Shown here in pieces: positions 43,166 through 52,186 of a stretch of 64,000 bases of DNA. Both the position numbers and the translations under genes were made by a program. The notes below the pieces were generated by a model, which made no database searches, had not been told where the DNA came from, and saw nothing but the letters and a program-made list of their open reading frames with translations. The DNA is taken from the NCBI GenBank assembly GCA_963761735.1, contig CAVXHQ010000001.1, forward strand, positions 186,001-250,000. The letters run 5' to 3'. Numbering within the stretch: the stretch's first letter is position 1; each line of letters begins with the position of its first letter. Source of the DNA: CAVXHQ01 sp963761735 (lineage in GTDB: Bacteria; Pseudomonadota; Alphaproteobacteria; Rhodobacterales; Rhodobacteraceae).

Positions 43166-44122
43166 ATGAAGATCCTCGCAGTCGACGACGAGCCCTTCAT
43201 CCTCGAACTGCTGCCCAAATTCGCCCGGAAACTGGGTTTTGCGGATGTAGGGACGGCCTCGTCGGGCGAAGAGGCTCTCGCCGCGATTTCGCAGGCGGAC
43301 CCCGCGTACGATTGTTTTCTGGTCGATATCAACATGCCGCAGATGGACGGTATCGAACTGGTTTCTAGGATCCGCGACCTGCCCGCGCACCGCAAGACGC
43401 CGATCATCATGCTCACGGCCATGGTCGAGCGGAATTACGTCGAGCGGGCGTTCCGCGTGGGTGCGACCGACTATGCAACCAAACCATTCGATCTCGTGGA
43501 GCTGGGGGCGCGGTTGCGATCGGCACATGACCTCGGCAAGGCCTACGACGCGGCCCGAAACGCGGCCGAAGACGACGCGCGGACGCGCGAGAGCGACCAC
43601 GGCCGGATATTCGAGATCGGCGGCAGGGGACAGATCCTGGACAGCAATGCAATCCGCAACTACCTGACGCAGTTGTCCCGCGCGGGCCTGGACGGATCGC
43701 AGATCCTCGCGGTCAAGATAGATCGCTCCGAGGCCATCCACGCCCGCGCGAGCGCTGCGGAATTCGCCTACGCGCTCACCGAGGTCGGCGATGCCATCGA
43801 CGATATCCTGCGGCCCGGCGGTTACGTCATCAGCTATGTGGGCAACGGCTATTTCATCGCGGTCTCGAGGCAGGCGACCCTAACGACATCCGAACAGCTC
43901 GAATCGAACGTGCAGGCCCTGCTCGACGACCGGATGACCGAATACGACGACGGCACCCCCCTCGACCTCGATGTCTCGATCGGCAATCCGATCCGTCCGG
44001 GCACCGGCGAGCTGAGTGACATCGACCAGGTGTTCCAGCGCGCCATGTCGCGGGCCAGACAGCGCTGCGCGCAAAAGCAGAAGAAGCCACGGCCGTTCAG
44101 CTTCGTCGGCAGAAAATTCTGA
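43166..44122 (+). CDS. Response regulator with degenerate GGDEF-like output
   Basis: 318 residues from ATG 43166 (GAGG eight bases upstream; GTG 43154 is possible). Receiver: MKILAVDDEPFILELLPKF, Asp54 in CFLVDINMPQMDG, Thr in PIIMLTA, Lys in YATKPFD. The C-terminal part has the GGDEF-fold rhythm, with ILAVKIDRSEAI (metal-site strand), SYVGNGYFIAVS in place of GGDEF and LDVSIGNPI. The catalytic motif is lost. It closely parallels the protein at 33915-34832. It converges with the kinase gene at 44165, its probable partner. Confidence 0.88.
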   Translation: MKILAVDDEPFILELLPKFARKLGFADVGTASSGEEALAAISQADPAYDCFLVDINMPQMDGIELVSRIRDLPAHRKTPIIMLTAMVERNYVERAFRVGATDYATKPFDLVELGARLRSAHDLGKAYDAARNAAEDDARTRESDHGRIFEIGGRGQILDSNAIRNYLTQLSRAGLDGSQILAVKIDRSEAIHARASAAEFAYALTEVGDAIDDILRPGGYVISYVGNGYFIAVSRQATLTTSEQLESNVQALLDDRMTEYDDGTPLDLDVSIGNPIRPGTGELSDIDQVFQRAMSRARQRCAQKQKKPRPFSFVGRKF

Positions 44123-44164
44123 GGGCGGCCGGCGGACGCCGCCCGGCCTCTCGAACTGCGGCAT

Positions 44165-45991
44165 CTAGTCGTCGTCGGTCTCGATGCCAACGGTGAACCA
44201 GAAGGTCGTGCGTTCGCTTGGGTTGCTGTCGAACCCGATGTCGCCATCCATTTGCCGGACGAGCTGGCGCGTGATGTTCAGCCCCAGCCCGGTGCCCCCA
44301 CGGCTCTGCCCCACGGCACCCGGCGCTTGCGAAAACGGGGTGAAGACGGACTCGCGAAAGCTCTCGGGGATGCCGGTGCCCTCGTTGGAGACCGAGATAC
44401 GGACGGCGTCCGCGACTTTCTCGATGGCGATATCCACCGTCGATCCCCCCACCGCGAACTTGGTTGCGTTGGACAGAAGGTTCGCCATTATCTGCTGAAA
44501 CCGTCCAGGATCGACGAAGCCCGCCAGCGACCGGTCCTCGCAGCGGATTTCGAACTTGACGCCGTACTTGTCCGCAAAATGGAGGTTCGTCAGCAAGGCT
44601 TCCTCCACCAGGCCGACGATTCGCTCGAGTATCAGGCTGACCTGAAGGGTGCGGCTGGAGAATTTCTCGAAATCGAGGATGTCGTTGACCAGGCGGTGCA
44701 GCCGCTCGCCGTTCTGCCGGGCAATGAAGAGCAGGCGCTTCACGTCCTCGGAAAAATCGTCCGTGTCCTCGGTATCCAGCAAAGTCAGCGCCCCCAGGAT
44801 CGAGGTGAGCGGCGTTCGGAGTTCATGGCTGACGGTCGAGACGAAATCGCTCTTCAGTGCGTTCAGGCGGTGCTGTTCGCTGGTGTCGAATATCTGCGAG
44901 ACGAAATGATCCGGCTTGCCGTCCGGCCCGTTGACCAGCGCCACGTTGAGCATTCCCCAGACGATCGTGCCGTCCTTTCGGATATACCGCTTCTCGACGC
45001 GGTAGACGGACTTTTCCCCGCTGACGAGCAGCCCGAGGTTTTCCAGATTGGCGGAGACGTCGTCCGTATGCGTGACCGCCTGGAAATCGACGTCCATGAG
45101 CTCCCCGCGCGAATAGCCCAGGTAAGTGCACAGGGCCTGGTTCACCCTCAGCCAGCGTCCGTCGAGACCGACAATGGCCTTGCCGATCGGCGCGCTGTCG
45201 AAGCTCGACTGGATTTGCGCGGTGCTGGCGCGCAAATCCTCCTCGAGGGTCTTGCGCTCCGTGATGTCGGTCATCGCGCCAATCAGCCTTGTCACACGGC
45301 CGGTCAGGTCCCTGTCCCGGATCGATATATCGGCCTGTATCCACTTCCAGCGCGTCCCGTCGCGCGATCGGAGGCGATAATCCACACGGTCGCGCTCCCG
45401 GTCGCTTGCGGCGCATCCGTCCACAGCCGTTAGGACCCTGACCAGATCCTCGCGGTGCACCCGGTCGCGCCATTCGCGCTGCACGTCGATATCCTCGAGC
45501 GCCCCTATCTCGAGAAGCTCGCGCCAGATTCGCGAGACCTCGACGCTGTCCTCGATCGGCCGGTAGGAGAACACGCCAATGCGGGCGGCCTCCACGGCGT
45601 TACTGTCGAGTTCCATCTCGATCCGGCCGGGGCCGCCGTCCACCGCCGTTGCGCGCGGGTCTTCCATGACGACGGTGTGATGCGTGCCGTCCCTTGCATC
45701 GGTCCACGCGGACACCTGCATCCGGACGACAAGCAGCCGTCCGTCGTGTCGCCTGGCGGTGGCGGCGTCCAGGGCGATGGTCGTCGCCGGCGGAACGATC
45801 CGTGCCGCCAGATCGGGGACGGACACATCCGGAAACAGATCGTCGATACTCAAGCCCGGCGCGGTGCAGAGATCGTACCCGAACAGGGTGTTTGCCGCGG
45901 CATTGCTGAGCGCGATACGACCGTCGGGTCCAGAGCGGATCACGGGAACGGATGCCGCGCCGACCGGTCTCTCTAAGTCATGATGGTTCAT
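44165..45991 (-). CDS. PAS-PAS-PAS sensor histidine kinase, paralogue
   Basis: 608 residues. PAS-like segments lie at about 10-125 (IRSGPDGRIALSNAAANTLF), 135-250 (RWKWIQADISIRDRD) and 260-380 (GKAIVGLDGRWLRVNQALC, YRVEKRYIRKDGTIVWG). HisKA has STVSHELRTPLTS (His at about 388), and HATPase has MANLLSNATKF and GGTGLGLNI. No membrane segment. Domain order and motifs match the kinase at 35284, so the two kinase/regulator pairs arose by duplication and now flank the galU-bcsA genes in mirrored orientation. Confidence 0.9.
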   Translation of the reverse strand: MNHHDLERPVGAASVPVIRSGPDGRIALSNAAANTLFGYDLCTAPGLSIDDLFPDVSVPDLAARIVPPATTIALDAATARRHDGRLLVVRMQVSAWTDARDGTHHTVVMEDPRATAVDGGPGRIEMELDSNAVEAARIGVFSYRPIEDSVEVSRIWRELLEIGALEDIDVQREWRDRVHREDLVRVLTAVDGCAASDRERDRVDYRLRSRDGTRWKWIQADISIRDRDLTGRVTRLIGAMTDITERKTLEEDLRASTAQIQSSFDSAPIGKAIVGLDGRWLRVNQALCTYLGYSRGELMDVDFQAVTHTDDVSANLENLGLLVSGEKSVYRVEKRYIRKDGTIVWGMLNVALVNGPDGKPDHFVSQIFDTSEQHRLNALKSDFVSTVSHELRTPLTSILGALTLLDTEDTDDFSEDVKRLLFIARQNGERLHRLVNDILDFEKFSSRTLQVSLILERIVGLVEEALLTNLHFADKYGVKFEIRCEDRSLAGFVDPGRFQQIMANLLSNATKFAVGGSTVDIAIEKVADAVRISVSNEGTGIPESFRESVFTPFSQAPGAVGQSRGGTGLGLNITRQLVRQMDGDIGFDSNPSERTTFWFTVGIETDDD

Positions 45992-46462
45992 ATCGGCCCA
46001 CTACCCGTTACCGCACAGGCTTCGGCAAAGCGCATCGCGACGATCCGGATCCTGCCCGGTTGGACTATCGGCGGGGGCCCCTTCACAATCAAGGGTTGTA
46101 GTTCCTGCCTGACGACACGCCCATCCGGTGTTGCAACCGATCCCTGCACGCGGCGTTTGACGGTCTTTTCGTCCTGTCCAGCCCGAGGGGCCGGCATCAC
46201 ACCGGGGGCACACGGCGAATGGCGGGTCCGACACTGGAACTCAAAGCCATCCACTCTGATCCCTAACGCGACGCTTTCGTCGTCAAAGAGATCGACTGTC
46301 GCGTCGACGCGGGCGTGGTCTGCCTTGAAAGCGATATCGGAGACCGCGTGTTAGAGCACGTAAACACCCGTCGCCTCGCACATCTACCGGGCGCCGAGAA
46401 CATCAGCACCACCGAGATCATCCGCGTCGCCTGAGACCAACGGGGACAGGGGAAAGGGGAGG
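45992..46462. other. Intergenic, no gene recognised
   Basis: About 470 bp between the kinase start and a HAD fragment. Both strands have open frames of up to 125 codons (for example minus-strand 45988-46254), but none shows family features. The part near 45992-46100 should include the kinase promoter. Given the remnants to the right, old transposon debris is plausible but not demonstrable. Confidence 0.5.
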
Positions 46463-46801
46463 TCACGCCTCGGACCGCAGTTGTGCAACAACGCCTCGCG
46501 GCTCACTGAAAGGAGCCATACCGGGCCGCATGGCGACAGAGAACACCTCGGCCGCGACCAGCCAGTGAACCTCCCCCATGACAATGGGATTGACCTTGAC
46601 GCCAAGCAAATCGGGCCAGTCGATTGATGACCGATCCTCGCGCTTCAGCCGGTACTTCAGCTCCAGCCGCGCGGCTCCCGGAAGCGCCCGTAGAAGCGGC
46701 AGAAACGCGCCTGGCCGGTCCATGATCTCGACCAGCGTTCCGAAGGCGTCGAAACACACGGCCCCGATCCCGTCGAAGACGTGTGGCAGGTCAAAGACCA
46801 T
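46463..46801 (-). pseudogene. HAD-superfamily hydrolase, N-terminal fragment
   Basis: 112 residues: GIGAVCFDAFGTLVEI is HAD motif I (DxFGT), followed by a helical cap region (LELKYRLKREDRSSIDWPDL, GEVHWLVAAEVFSVAMRPGM). After about residue 95 the sequence departs and stops. The core-domain motifs II-IV are missing, so it is a fragment of roughly half a protein. Its start overlaps the end of the relaxase remnant upstream on the same strand. Confidence 0.6.
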
Positions 46802-47700
46802 GCGTCGGCCCCCGGTCCAGCTCGCGCGCCTTTTCGATCTTCCATTCTTTCTCCAACTCGCGTTCCCGCGCGTCCTCGTTGTCCAGTCGTTCGCGCGGCT
46901 TGTTCAGCACCGCGTCCAGCCGCTCGTGCATGTCGCGGAAGGCTTCACGGGCCTGACGGGCGGCATGGACCACGGCCCCGCGTTCCCTAACCGGGACATA
47001 CTCCCGGTCCTCGCGCGCGGCGGAGGCTTTCTCGCGCCGCTCCATCGAATTGGCCGCCGGTCCCAGCTTCAGCTCCGGGTCGCGGTCCAGCTCCTCGGCC
47101 TCTAGCTCTTCGCCGCGTTCCTGCGCCGCTTCCCGCTGCGCCTCCAGCGACCGGTGATCGGTGACCGACGCGCTCGACCTCCCCGACGCGCTCAAGAGCG
47201 CGGTTCTGCAATTCGGCCCAGACACCGCGCATCTGCTCGATCTCGACGCCGCCGTTTTTTGCGGAATCGAGAACCCGCGTCTTGGCCGTGAACCCCTCCG
47301 GTTCAAGTTGCCGGGTGGTGGTCAGGACGTGGGCGTGGTGATTGCGCTGGTCGCCTTCACAGTGCGGCGCATGGATCGCCACATCGACGGCCACGCCGAA
47401 GCGGCTGACGAGCTCCTGCGCGAAGTCGCGGACGATCTGTGACCGCTCGGCCGGGCCGATCTCGGACGGCAGGGCCAGCTCCCATTCGCGCCCCGTGACG
47501 GAGTTGCGCCGGGTCTCGCTGGCCTCGGCCGCGTTCCAGAGCGCGGACCGGTCCTGCGCCCAGGCCGGGGCACGCTCGGGGGCGACGATGAACGTTTCCT
47601 CGATGCCCTGCTTGCGGGTGTCGTCGTGCAGCGGCCCTCGCGCCGGCACTCGATGCGCTCGCCTGCCCGGTAGGCCCAACAGGCTCGAACGCGCATATAC
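46791..47700 (-). pseudogene. MobA/MobL-family relaxase remnant with two frameshifts
   Basis: Pieces in three registers follow one another: YRAGERIECRREGR at about 47640-47680, then GIEETFIVAPERAPAW to NHHAHVLTTTRQLEPEGF (HxH metal motif of MobA relaxases), and after about 47170 SLEAQREAAQERGEELEAEE to the end. MobA nicks plasmid DNA at oriT. The N-terminal catalytic tyrosine region is lost upstream and the frame is broken near 47640 and 47170, so the gene is dead. With trbB/trbC this shows the island once carried conjugation functions. Confidence 0.75.
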
Positions 47701-47924
47701 TGACGTCTTGTAGAACGTGTCATGAACAACCTTGGCATTGACCCAACCGTTTCGACCTTTGAAGCTGGTGGGGACAAGCGGCGGAGGGGACATGCCGGAA
47801 CGATCGTTCATGGAGATCTGGAGCCTTGGTTCAGACGAGATCGCATGGGTGGACGGTTTCAACCGGCTGTGGCGGGTCTGAGCGGCATTTCAGCTATGCT
47901 TCTTTTGGCAGCATGGCCGGTTTC

Positions 47925-48912
47925 CGTCGCGCGATGGTGACATCGATGATGAGGGCCTGCGCTATCTCGCCGAGCAACTCGGGCTCGCCGTCCCCGATCC
48001 GGCCGGATTTCGATTTGATCACGTGAATGCACGCCGTCAGCGGGCGGCGGTTCTTCGCCATCTCGATGTCCGTCGGGCGCCGACCGCGACCGCAGGGAAT
48101 TCCGGTCCTGGCTATCGACGTTTTGCCGGAATTCCGCCCGTTCGATCGAGGAGCATGCGGAGAAAGCATATCGCCGATGCGCCGAACTCGGTGTTTTCGT
48201 TCCGTCGGACAAGATCATGGAGCGCCTGGTCCGCGGTGCGCGGCATGATTTCGTCGAAGACCTGCTGGCCGGAGTTGTCGAGCGCTTGTCGGATGACGTG
48301 CGGGTTCGGCTCGATGCCAGCCTGGCGGATCCGATGGCATCGACCGGTTTTCTGAGCCTGAAGCTCGATGCCGGCGCGGCATCGCCGGAGTGCATCCTTT
48401 CGGCTTGCGACCGGCTGGATTGCGTCGAGAGGCCTGATCTGCCCTATGATCTTTTGACCGGGATCGATCCGGCCTGGGTCCGGCGGTTGAGTTGCCGTGT
48501 CGATGGCGGTGAGCCGGAGCACGCCACCGGTTCGAGTGAACCGGCGAACGCCGCCGAAATGCGACGGCACAGTGATGTCCGGCGTTTGGGCGTCTTTGCA
48601 CTGTACCTGATGGAACGCCGGGGCATGATCATCGACGGCCTCGTCGATCTTCTGCTGGAGATCGTTCACCGGTTGCAGACGCGGTCGCGGCGCCGGGCGA
48701 TCGGGGCGGTCGGGGCGATCGCCAAGGATATCGAGCGGGCGCATGGAAAAGAACGCCTGCTGGTCGATATCGCCATGGCGGCAGCCGACGCCCCGGAGGG
48801 CCGGGTGATGGATGTGATCTATCCCGTCGCAGGCGCCGAGAAGCTGAAGGCCGTGGTCGAGGAACACCGGTCCAAGGGCACACTGGACCGGCGCATCCAG
48901 ACGGTGATGCGC
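47925..48912 (+). pseudogene. Tn3-family transposase, N-terminal-half remnant
   Basis: The plus strand reads RDGDIDDEGLRYLAEQLGLA, VPDPAGFRFDHVNARRQRAA in one frame (from about 47930). After a shift near 48080 it reads EFRSWLSTFCRNSARSIEEH, then ELGVFVPSDKIMERLVRGAR, down to LDRRIQTVMRG at 48912. This is the DUF4158/N-terminal half of a large Tn3-type transposase. The catalytic DDE half is absent, and IS21-like sequence in opposite orientation begins soon after. Confidence 0.72.
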
Positions 48913-48959
48913 GGATTCGACGCCAGCAGTGCCGACACCCCGATCAGCGCCTCAACCCC

Positions 48960-49349
48960 GTCAGCAGGTGTCCTGGCGCGGCCCGCTGAACCTGCCACCC
49001 CGGCAAAGTGGACAGGGTCGATGATCCGACCGCGGCGGCCGGCGCTGCGCCGGTGGCAGGCGACCTCGACGCCGGCATGGGTAACCCGCACCGTCTCAGC
49101 CGTGACCAGCACGCGGACCCGCTCGCCGATCAAGCGCCATGGGACCGAGTAGGCATTCGTGTCCATCTCCACTGCACAGTCAGGTGCGACGCGTCGGCTC
49201 CTCGAGCACCCAAGCTCCGCAGAAATCCGGCGGGCTCCCCATCCGAGAAACTTCAGCCTCAGCATGGCCGAAACATCATCCGGCTCCTTCATCTCATCCC
49301 TCCGCAGACCCTCGGTCTGCGGCAGCGTCTCAACTGTTCGATTGGTCAT
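48960..49349 (-). pseudogene. Second, unrelated IS21-type istA, internally deleted
   Basis: The open frame starts MTNRTVETLPQTEGLRRDEM and has a helix-turn-helix N-terminus (DVSAMLRLKFLGWGARRISA, ELGCSRS). It then passes without a break to an IstA C-terminus (VAPDCAVEMDTNAYSVPWRL, IGERVRVLVTAETVRVTHAG). The whole catalytic middle (about 300 residues) is deleted in frame. It is not the same IS21 type as the two 2510-bp copies. It looks like a deletion derivative that could still bind element ends. Confidence 0.68.
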
Positions 49350-49399
49350 CCAGACTTCCCTCTCAGCTTATCGAGGGGGCCAGTTCCTCATGTCGCCAG

Positions 49400-49690
49400 A
49401 GGGCCAGTTTGTCGTGTCGCCTGACACACGGTTCTGGAGCTACGTGCGCGATGAACGTCCATGGTGCGGACAGGCGCCCCCCTGCGCGTGGTATCAGTTC
49501 AGTGTGGACCGGAAGGGCGAACACCCTTCCGCCCACCTCTCGGGCTACAAGGACACCGTGCATGCCGACGGTTTTACCGGATTCAACGGCCTGTTCGGCG
49601 CAGGGCTCGCCACGGAGCAAGCCTGCATGGTCCATGTCCGTCGCAAGTTCGTGGAGGTCGCCGACATGGCCGCGTCAGCACAGGCGCCCG
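49400..49690 (+). pseudogene. IS66 TnpC fragment
   Basis: SPDTRFWSYVRDERPWCGQA, WYQFSVDRKGEHPSAHLSGY, VHADGFTGFNGLFGAGLATE and QACMVHVRRKFVEV match the catalytic core of IS66 TnpC (compare the intact one at 17217-18716, which has LWAYGRDERPWG and MHADGYAGF). Only about 90 residues remain. It joins IS30 sequence near 49690. Confidence 0.8.
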
Positions 49691-49736
49691 AACGGAATGG
49701 GGGTCAGGGCATGGAGCCCGGAGCAGATCTCGCGCA

Positions 49737-49791
49737 GACTGCACTTCGACTGCACTTCGACTGCGCCTCGACTGCACCTCGACTGCACCTC
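49737..49791 (+). repeat. 11-bp tandem repeat x5 in IS30 remnant
   Basis: Five units of the form GACTGCACTTC / GACTGCGCCTC / GACTGCACCTC, followed by GACTTTCCC, lie where one copy would restore a normal IS30 reading (RRL-x-FDFPED). The four additional units (44 bp) shift the frame, so the expansion itself breaks the gene. Confidence 0.88.
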
Positions 49792-49942
49792 GACTTTCCC
49801 GAGGACGGACCACACGGATCAGTCATGAGGCGATCTGACCGGGGCGCTCTATGTCCAAAGTCGGGCTGCTGAAATGGCGCGTCACGCCGATCTGAGGATC
49901 GGGCACGGTCTGCCGGTCTACTTCTGCGACCCTCGGAGCCCC

Positions 49943-51141
49943 CACTTGTCTTATGAATGAGGTGGCTTCTGTGTGATTGTGGAGCCACTTCCGTGCACGT
50001 CATTTATGACGGGCAGTGGCGGGGGTCGGACCGTTCCCCTCTTGGTCTTTGAGGACCGTTGCCGAGTATGGTCGCCCCCGTCTTTTCTGATGACCTGAAC
50101 GGATACCTGGGCTTCGGGCCCGCATGACAAGACAAGGTAGGGAAAAGACACGTGGACAATACCATTGGCATCGACATTTCCAAAGACACACTTGATGTTC
50201 ACTGCCTGAGCGACGGCGAACACACGCAGTTTCTCAATAGCAGAACTGGGCATGTGCAACTGACAAAATGGATTGGATTGCAGCCGGCGTCGGTGATCAT
50301 TTTCGAGGCTACCGGTGCGTATCATCGGCAGCTGGAGCAAGCGCTTGGTTCAACTGCCATACCGTTTGTCAAAGTGAACCCAAAACAGGCGCGCCGGTTT
50401 GCGCAAGCCAGTGGCAAGCTGGCGAAGACAGATCGTGTGGATTGCGAGATGCTGGCGAAGATGGGTGCGGCCTTGCAGCTGGTCCCAAAGCCCATCTGCG
50501 CAGCAAATCTGTATGATCTGAGAGAGTTATTATCTGCACGGCGGGCACTCATTAAAGATCGTATAGCCGCCAAAGCACGTAGGGGTACGGCTTCTAACGC
50601 TCTCATAAAGCAGCAATTGGAAAGGCGTCTACGCCAGATCGAAAGCGATACTGCAAAAATTGATGCGTCGATGCTGAACCTGGCAAGTCAGGATCAGCAC
50701 ATGAGCGAACGGCTGGAAATTCTGTCCAGCATCCCCGGAATTGGGAAGACAACAGCGCTCCTCATTCTCGTGGATATGCCGGAGATCGGTGCCTTGGACA
50801 GCAAACAAGTTGCCAGCCTTGCCGGGCTCGCGCCCATGTCACAGAGCTTCTGGGAAATGGCAGGGAAAGGCGCGGATACAAGGTGGCCGCCCAAGTCTGC
50901 GACACGCTATCTTCATGCCTGCTCTGGTCGCGATCCGGTTTAATCCGGATCTGAAAGCCAAATATGATCAACTCATCGCCACAGGGAAAGAGAAAAAAGT
51001 TGCGATCACAGCGGTCATGCGGAAGCTGCTGGTCCTTGCAAACGCTCTGCTGCGCGATCATCGGAAATGGGCAGAAAAGGCGACTTGACCAAGACGGATA
51101 CTCGGCAGATTTGCCATGCAAATCGCCTGCCGGGCAATGCA
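49943..51141 (+). mobile_element. IS110-family element inside IS30 remnant, with long non-coding left end
   Basis: The boundaries are inferred by restoring the interrupted IS30 reading frame. About 209 bp precede the transposase and about 53 bp follow it. This asymmetry is that of IS110-group elements, whose long non-coding left end encodes the bridge RNA. The left end has several stems: GTGGCT/AGCCAC (about 49963-49989), CGTCA-TTTA-TGACG (about 49998-50011) and GGGC-TTCGG-GCCC (about 50109-50122). Confidence 0.7.
50152..51088 (+). pseudogene. IS110-family transposase/recombinase, frameshifted
   Basis: GTG start at 50152. The DEDD RuvC-like part is TIGIDISKDTLDVHCL, IIFEATGAYHRQLE and KTDRVDCEMLAKMG. 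The Transposase_20 part is LSSIPGIGKTTALLILVDMP and LAGLAPMSQSFWEM. The frame then drifts near 50860 and the rest is read in another register: ARIQGGRPSLRHAIFMPALV, AIRFNPDLKAKYDQL to 51088. The catalytic serine normally in APxxxxSG of the second domain lies at the damaged spot. It is either inactive or a sequencing error. Confidence 0.88.
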
Positions 51142-51433
51142 TGGCAACGCGGCACGAACGAGAACACCAATGCGCTGTTGCGCCGGTACTTTCCCAAGGG
51201 AACGGACCTCAGCCCGCACCGGCCCGGCGACCTCCGGGCCGTCGCCGCGGCGCTCAATGGTCGGCCGCGCAAAACCCTCGTGTCAATCTCGGCGACAAAA
51301 GGGACCATTTACCGGCGCAAAATGGGGCCACGGCCTGGATGTTCGCGGCGCTCTGGCGCGTGTGCTCGCCAAGTAGCTGACGCGCGCCAGAGTGCGCTGG
51401 CCGCAGGCCAGCATTGCTGCTGTTTTTGCGGTT

Positions 51434-52186
51434 TCAGTCTTGGAGTTTGCGGCTCTGTCGTAGCCGGTAGCTGTCGCCGTTCATTTCCAGGATGTGAACA
51501 TGGTGGGTCAGGCGGTCGAGGATGGCGCCGGTAAGGCGCTCGGATCCGAAGACTTCGGTCCATTCATCAAACGGCAGATTGGACGTGATGACGATTGATC
51601 CTCGCTCATAGCGCTGCGAGATGACTTCGAACAGCAACTCCGCGCCGGATTTGCTCAGGGGAACGAAGCCAAGTTCGTCAATGATCAACAGATCCTGACT
51701 GACAATCAGCTTTTGCAGGCGCTGCAGACGCCGATCATCGGCTGCCTCGATCAACTCATGCACCAGCGCGGCGGCCGTCGTGAAGCGGACCTTCAGGCCC
51801 TTCTGGCAAGCGGCGAGACCAAGCCCCAAGGCAATGTGGGTCTTGCCGGTTCCCGATGGACCCAGAGCAATAATGTTCTCGCGGCGATCAGCGTATTCGC
51901 AACGTGCCAGCTCCATGGTCAAGACCTTGTTGAGCGACGGGATCGCCTTGAAGTCGAAACTGTCGAGGCTCTTGGTGGCCGGGAACTTCGCGGCTTTGAT
52001 CCGCCGCTCAACCATCCGGCGTTCGCGTTCGATCAGCTCCAGTTCGCAAAGCCGCAGCAGATATTGAACATGATCCTTGCCCTCTGCCGCACACTGACGG
52101 GCCAGCTTGCCATATTCGCTCTTGAAGGTCGGCAGTCGGAGCGCCTTGAGGTGATGCTGCAATAAGACCTGCGGAGTGTCGCTCAT
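51434..52186 (-). CDS. istB: IstB, right copy
   Basis: A 250-residue AAA+ helper ATPase identical by eye to the left-copy IstB, with GPSGTGKTH and LLIIDELGF. The start overlaps the istA stop (ATGA). One synonymous-type base difference from the left copy near its 3' end (CTGCGACAG against CTACGACAG) changes Arg codon context only slightly. Confidence 0.93.
   Translation of the reverse strand: MSDTPQVLLQHHLKALRLPTFKSEYGKLARQCAAEGKDHVQYLLRLCELELIERERRMVERRIKAAKFPATKSLDSFDFKAIPSLNKVLTMELARCEYADRRENIIALGPSGTGKTHIALGLGLAACQKGLKVRFTTAAALVHELIEAADDRRLQRLQKLIVSQDLLIIDELGFVPLSKSGAELLFEVISQRYERGSIVITSNLPFDEWTEVFGSERLTGAILDRLTHHVHILEMNGDSYRLRQSRKLQD

Larger units (their letters stand above)
49690..51280 (+). 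mobile_element. IS30-family transposase remnant interrupted by IS110
   Basis: The left part reads WSPEQISRRL, an 11-bp repeat array, then PEDGPHG/TRISHEAI-like sequence and a deletion joint to MARHADLRIGHGLPVYFCDP ending RSP at 49942. The right part resumes at 51142 with WQRGTNENTNALLRRYFPKG, then AAALNGRPRKTL, and is cut at 51280 by the right IS21 copy. IS30 proteins normally read CDPxSPWQRGTNEN continuously, so the IS110-type element sits exactly between SP and W. The transposase is dead. Confidence 0.78.

Noticed and set aside
45988..46254. 88-codon minus-strand ORF upstream of the second kinase
   Set aside because: No recognisable motif; kept only as part of an unassigned gap.
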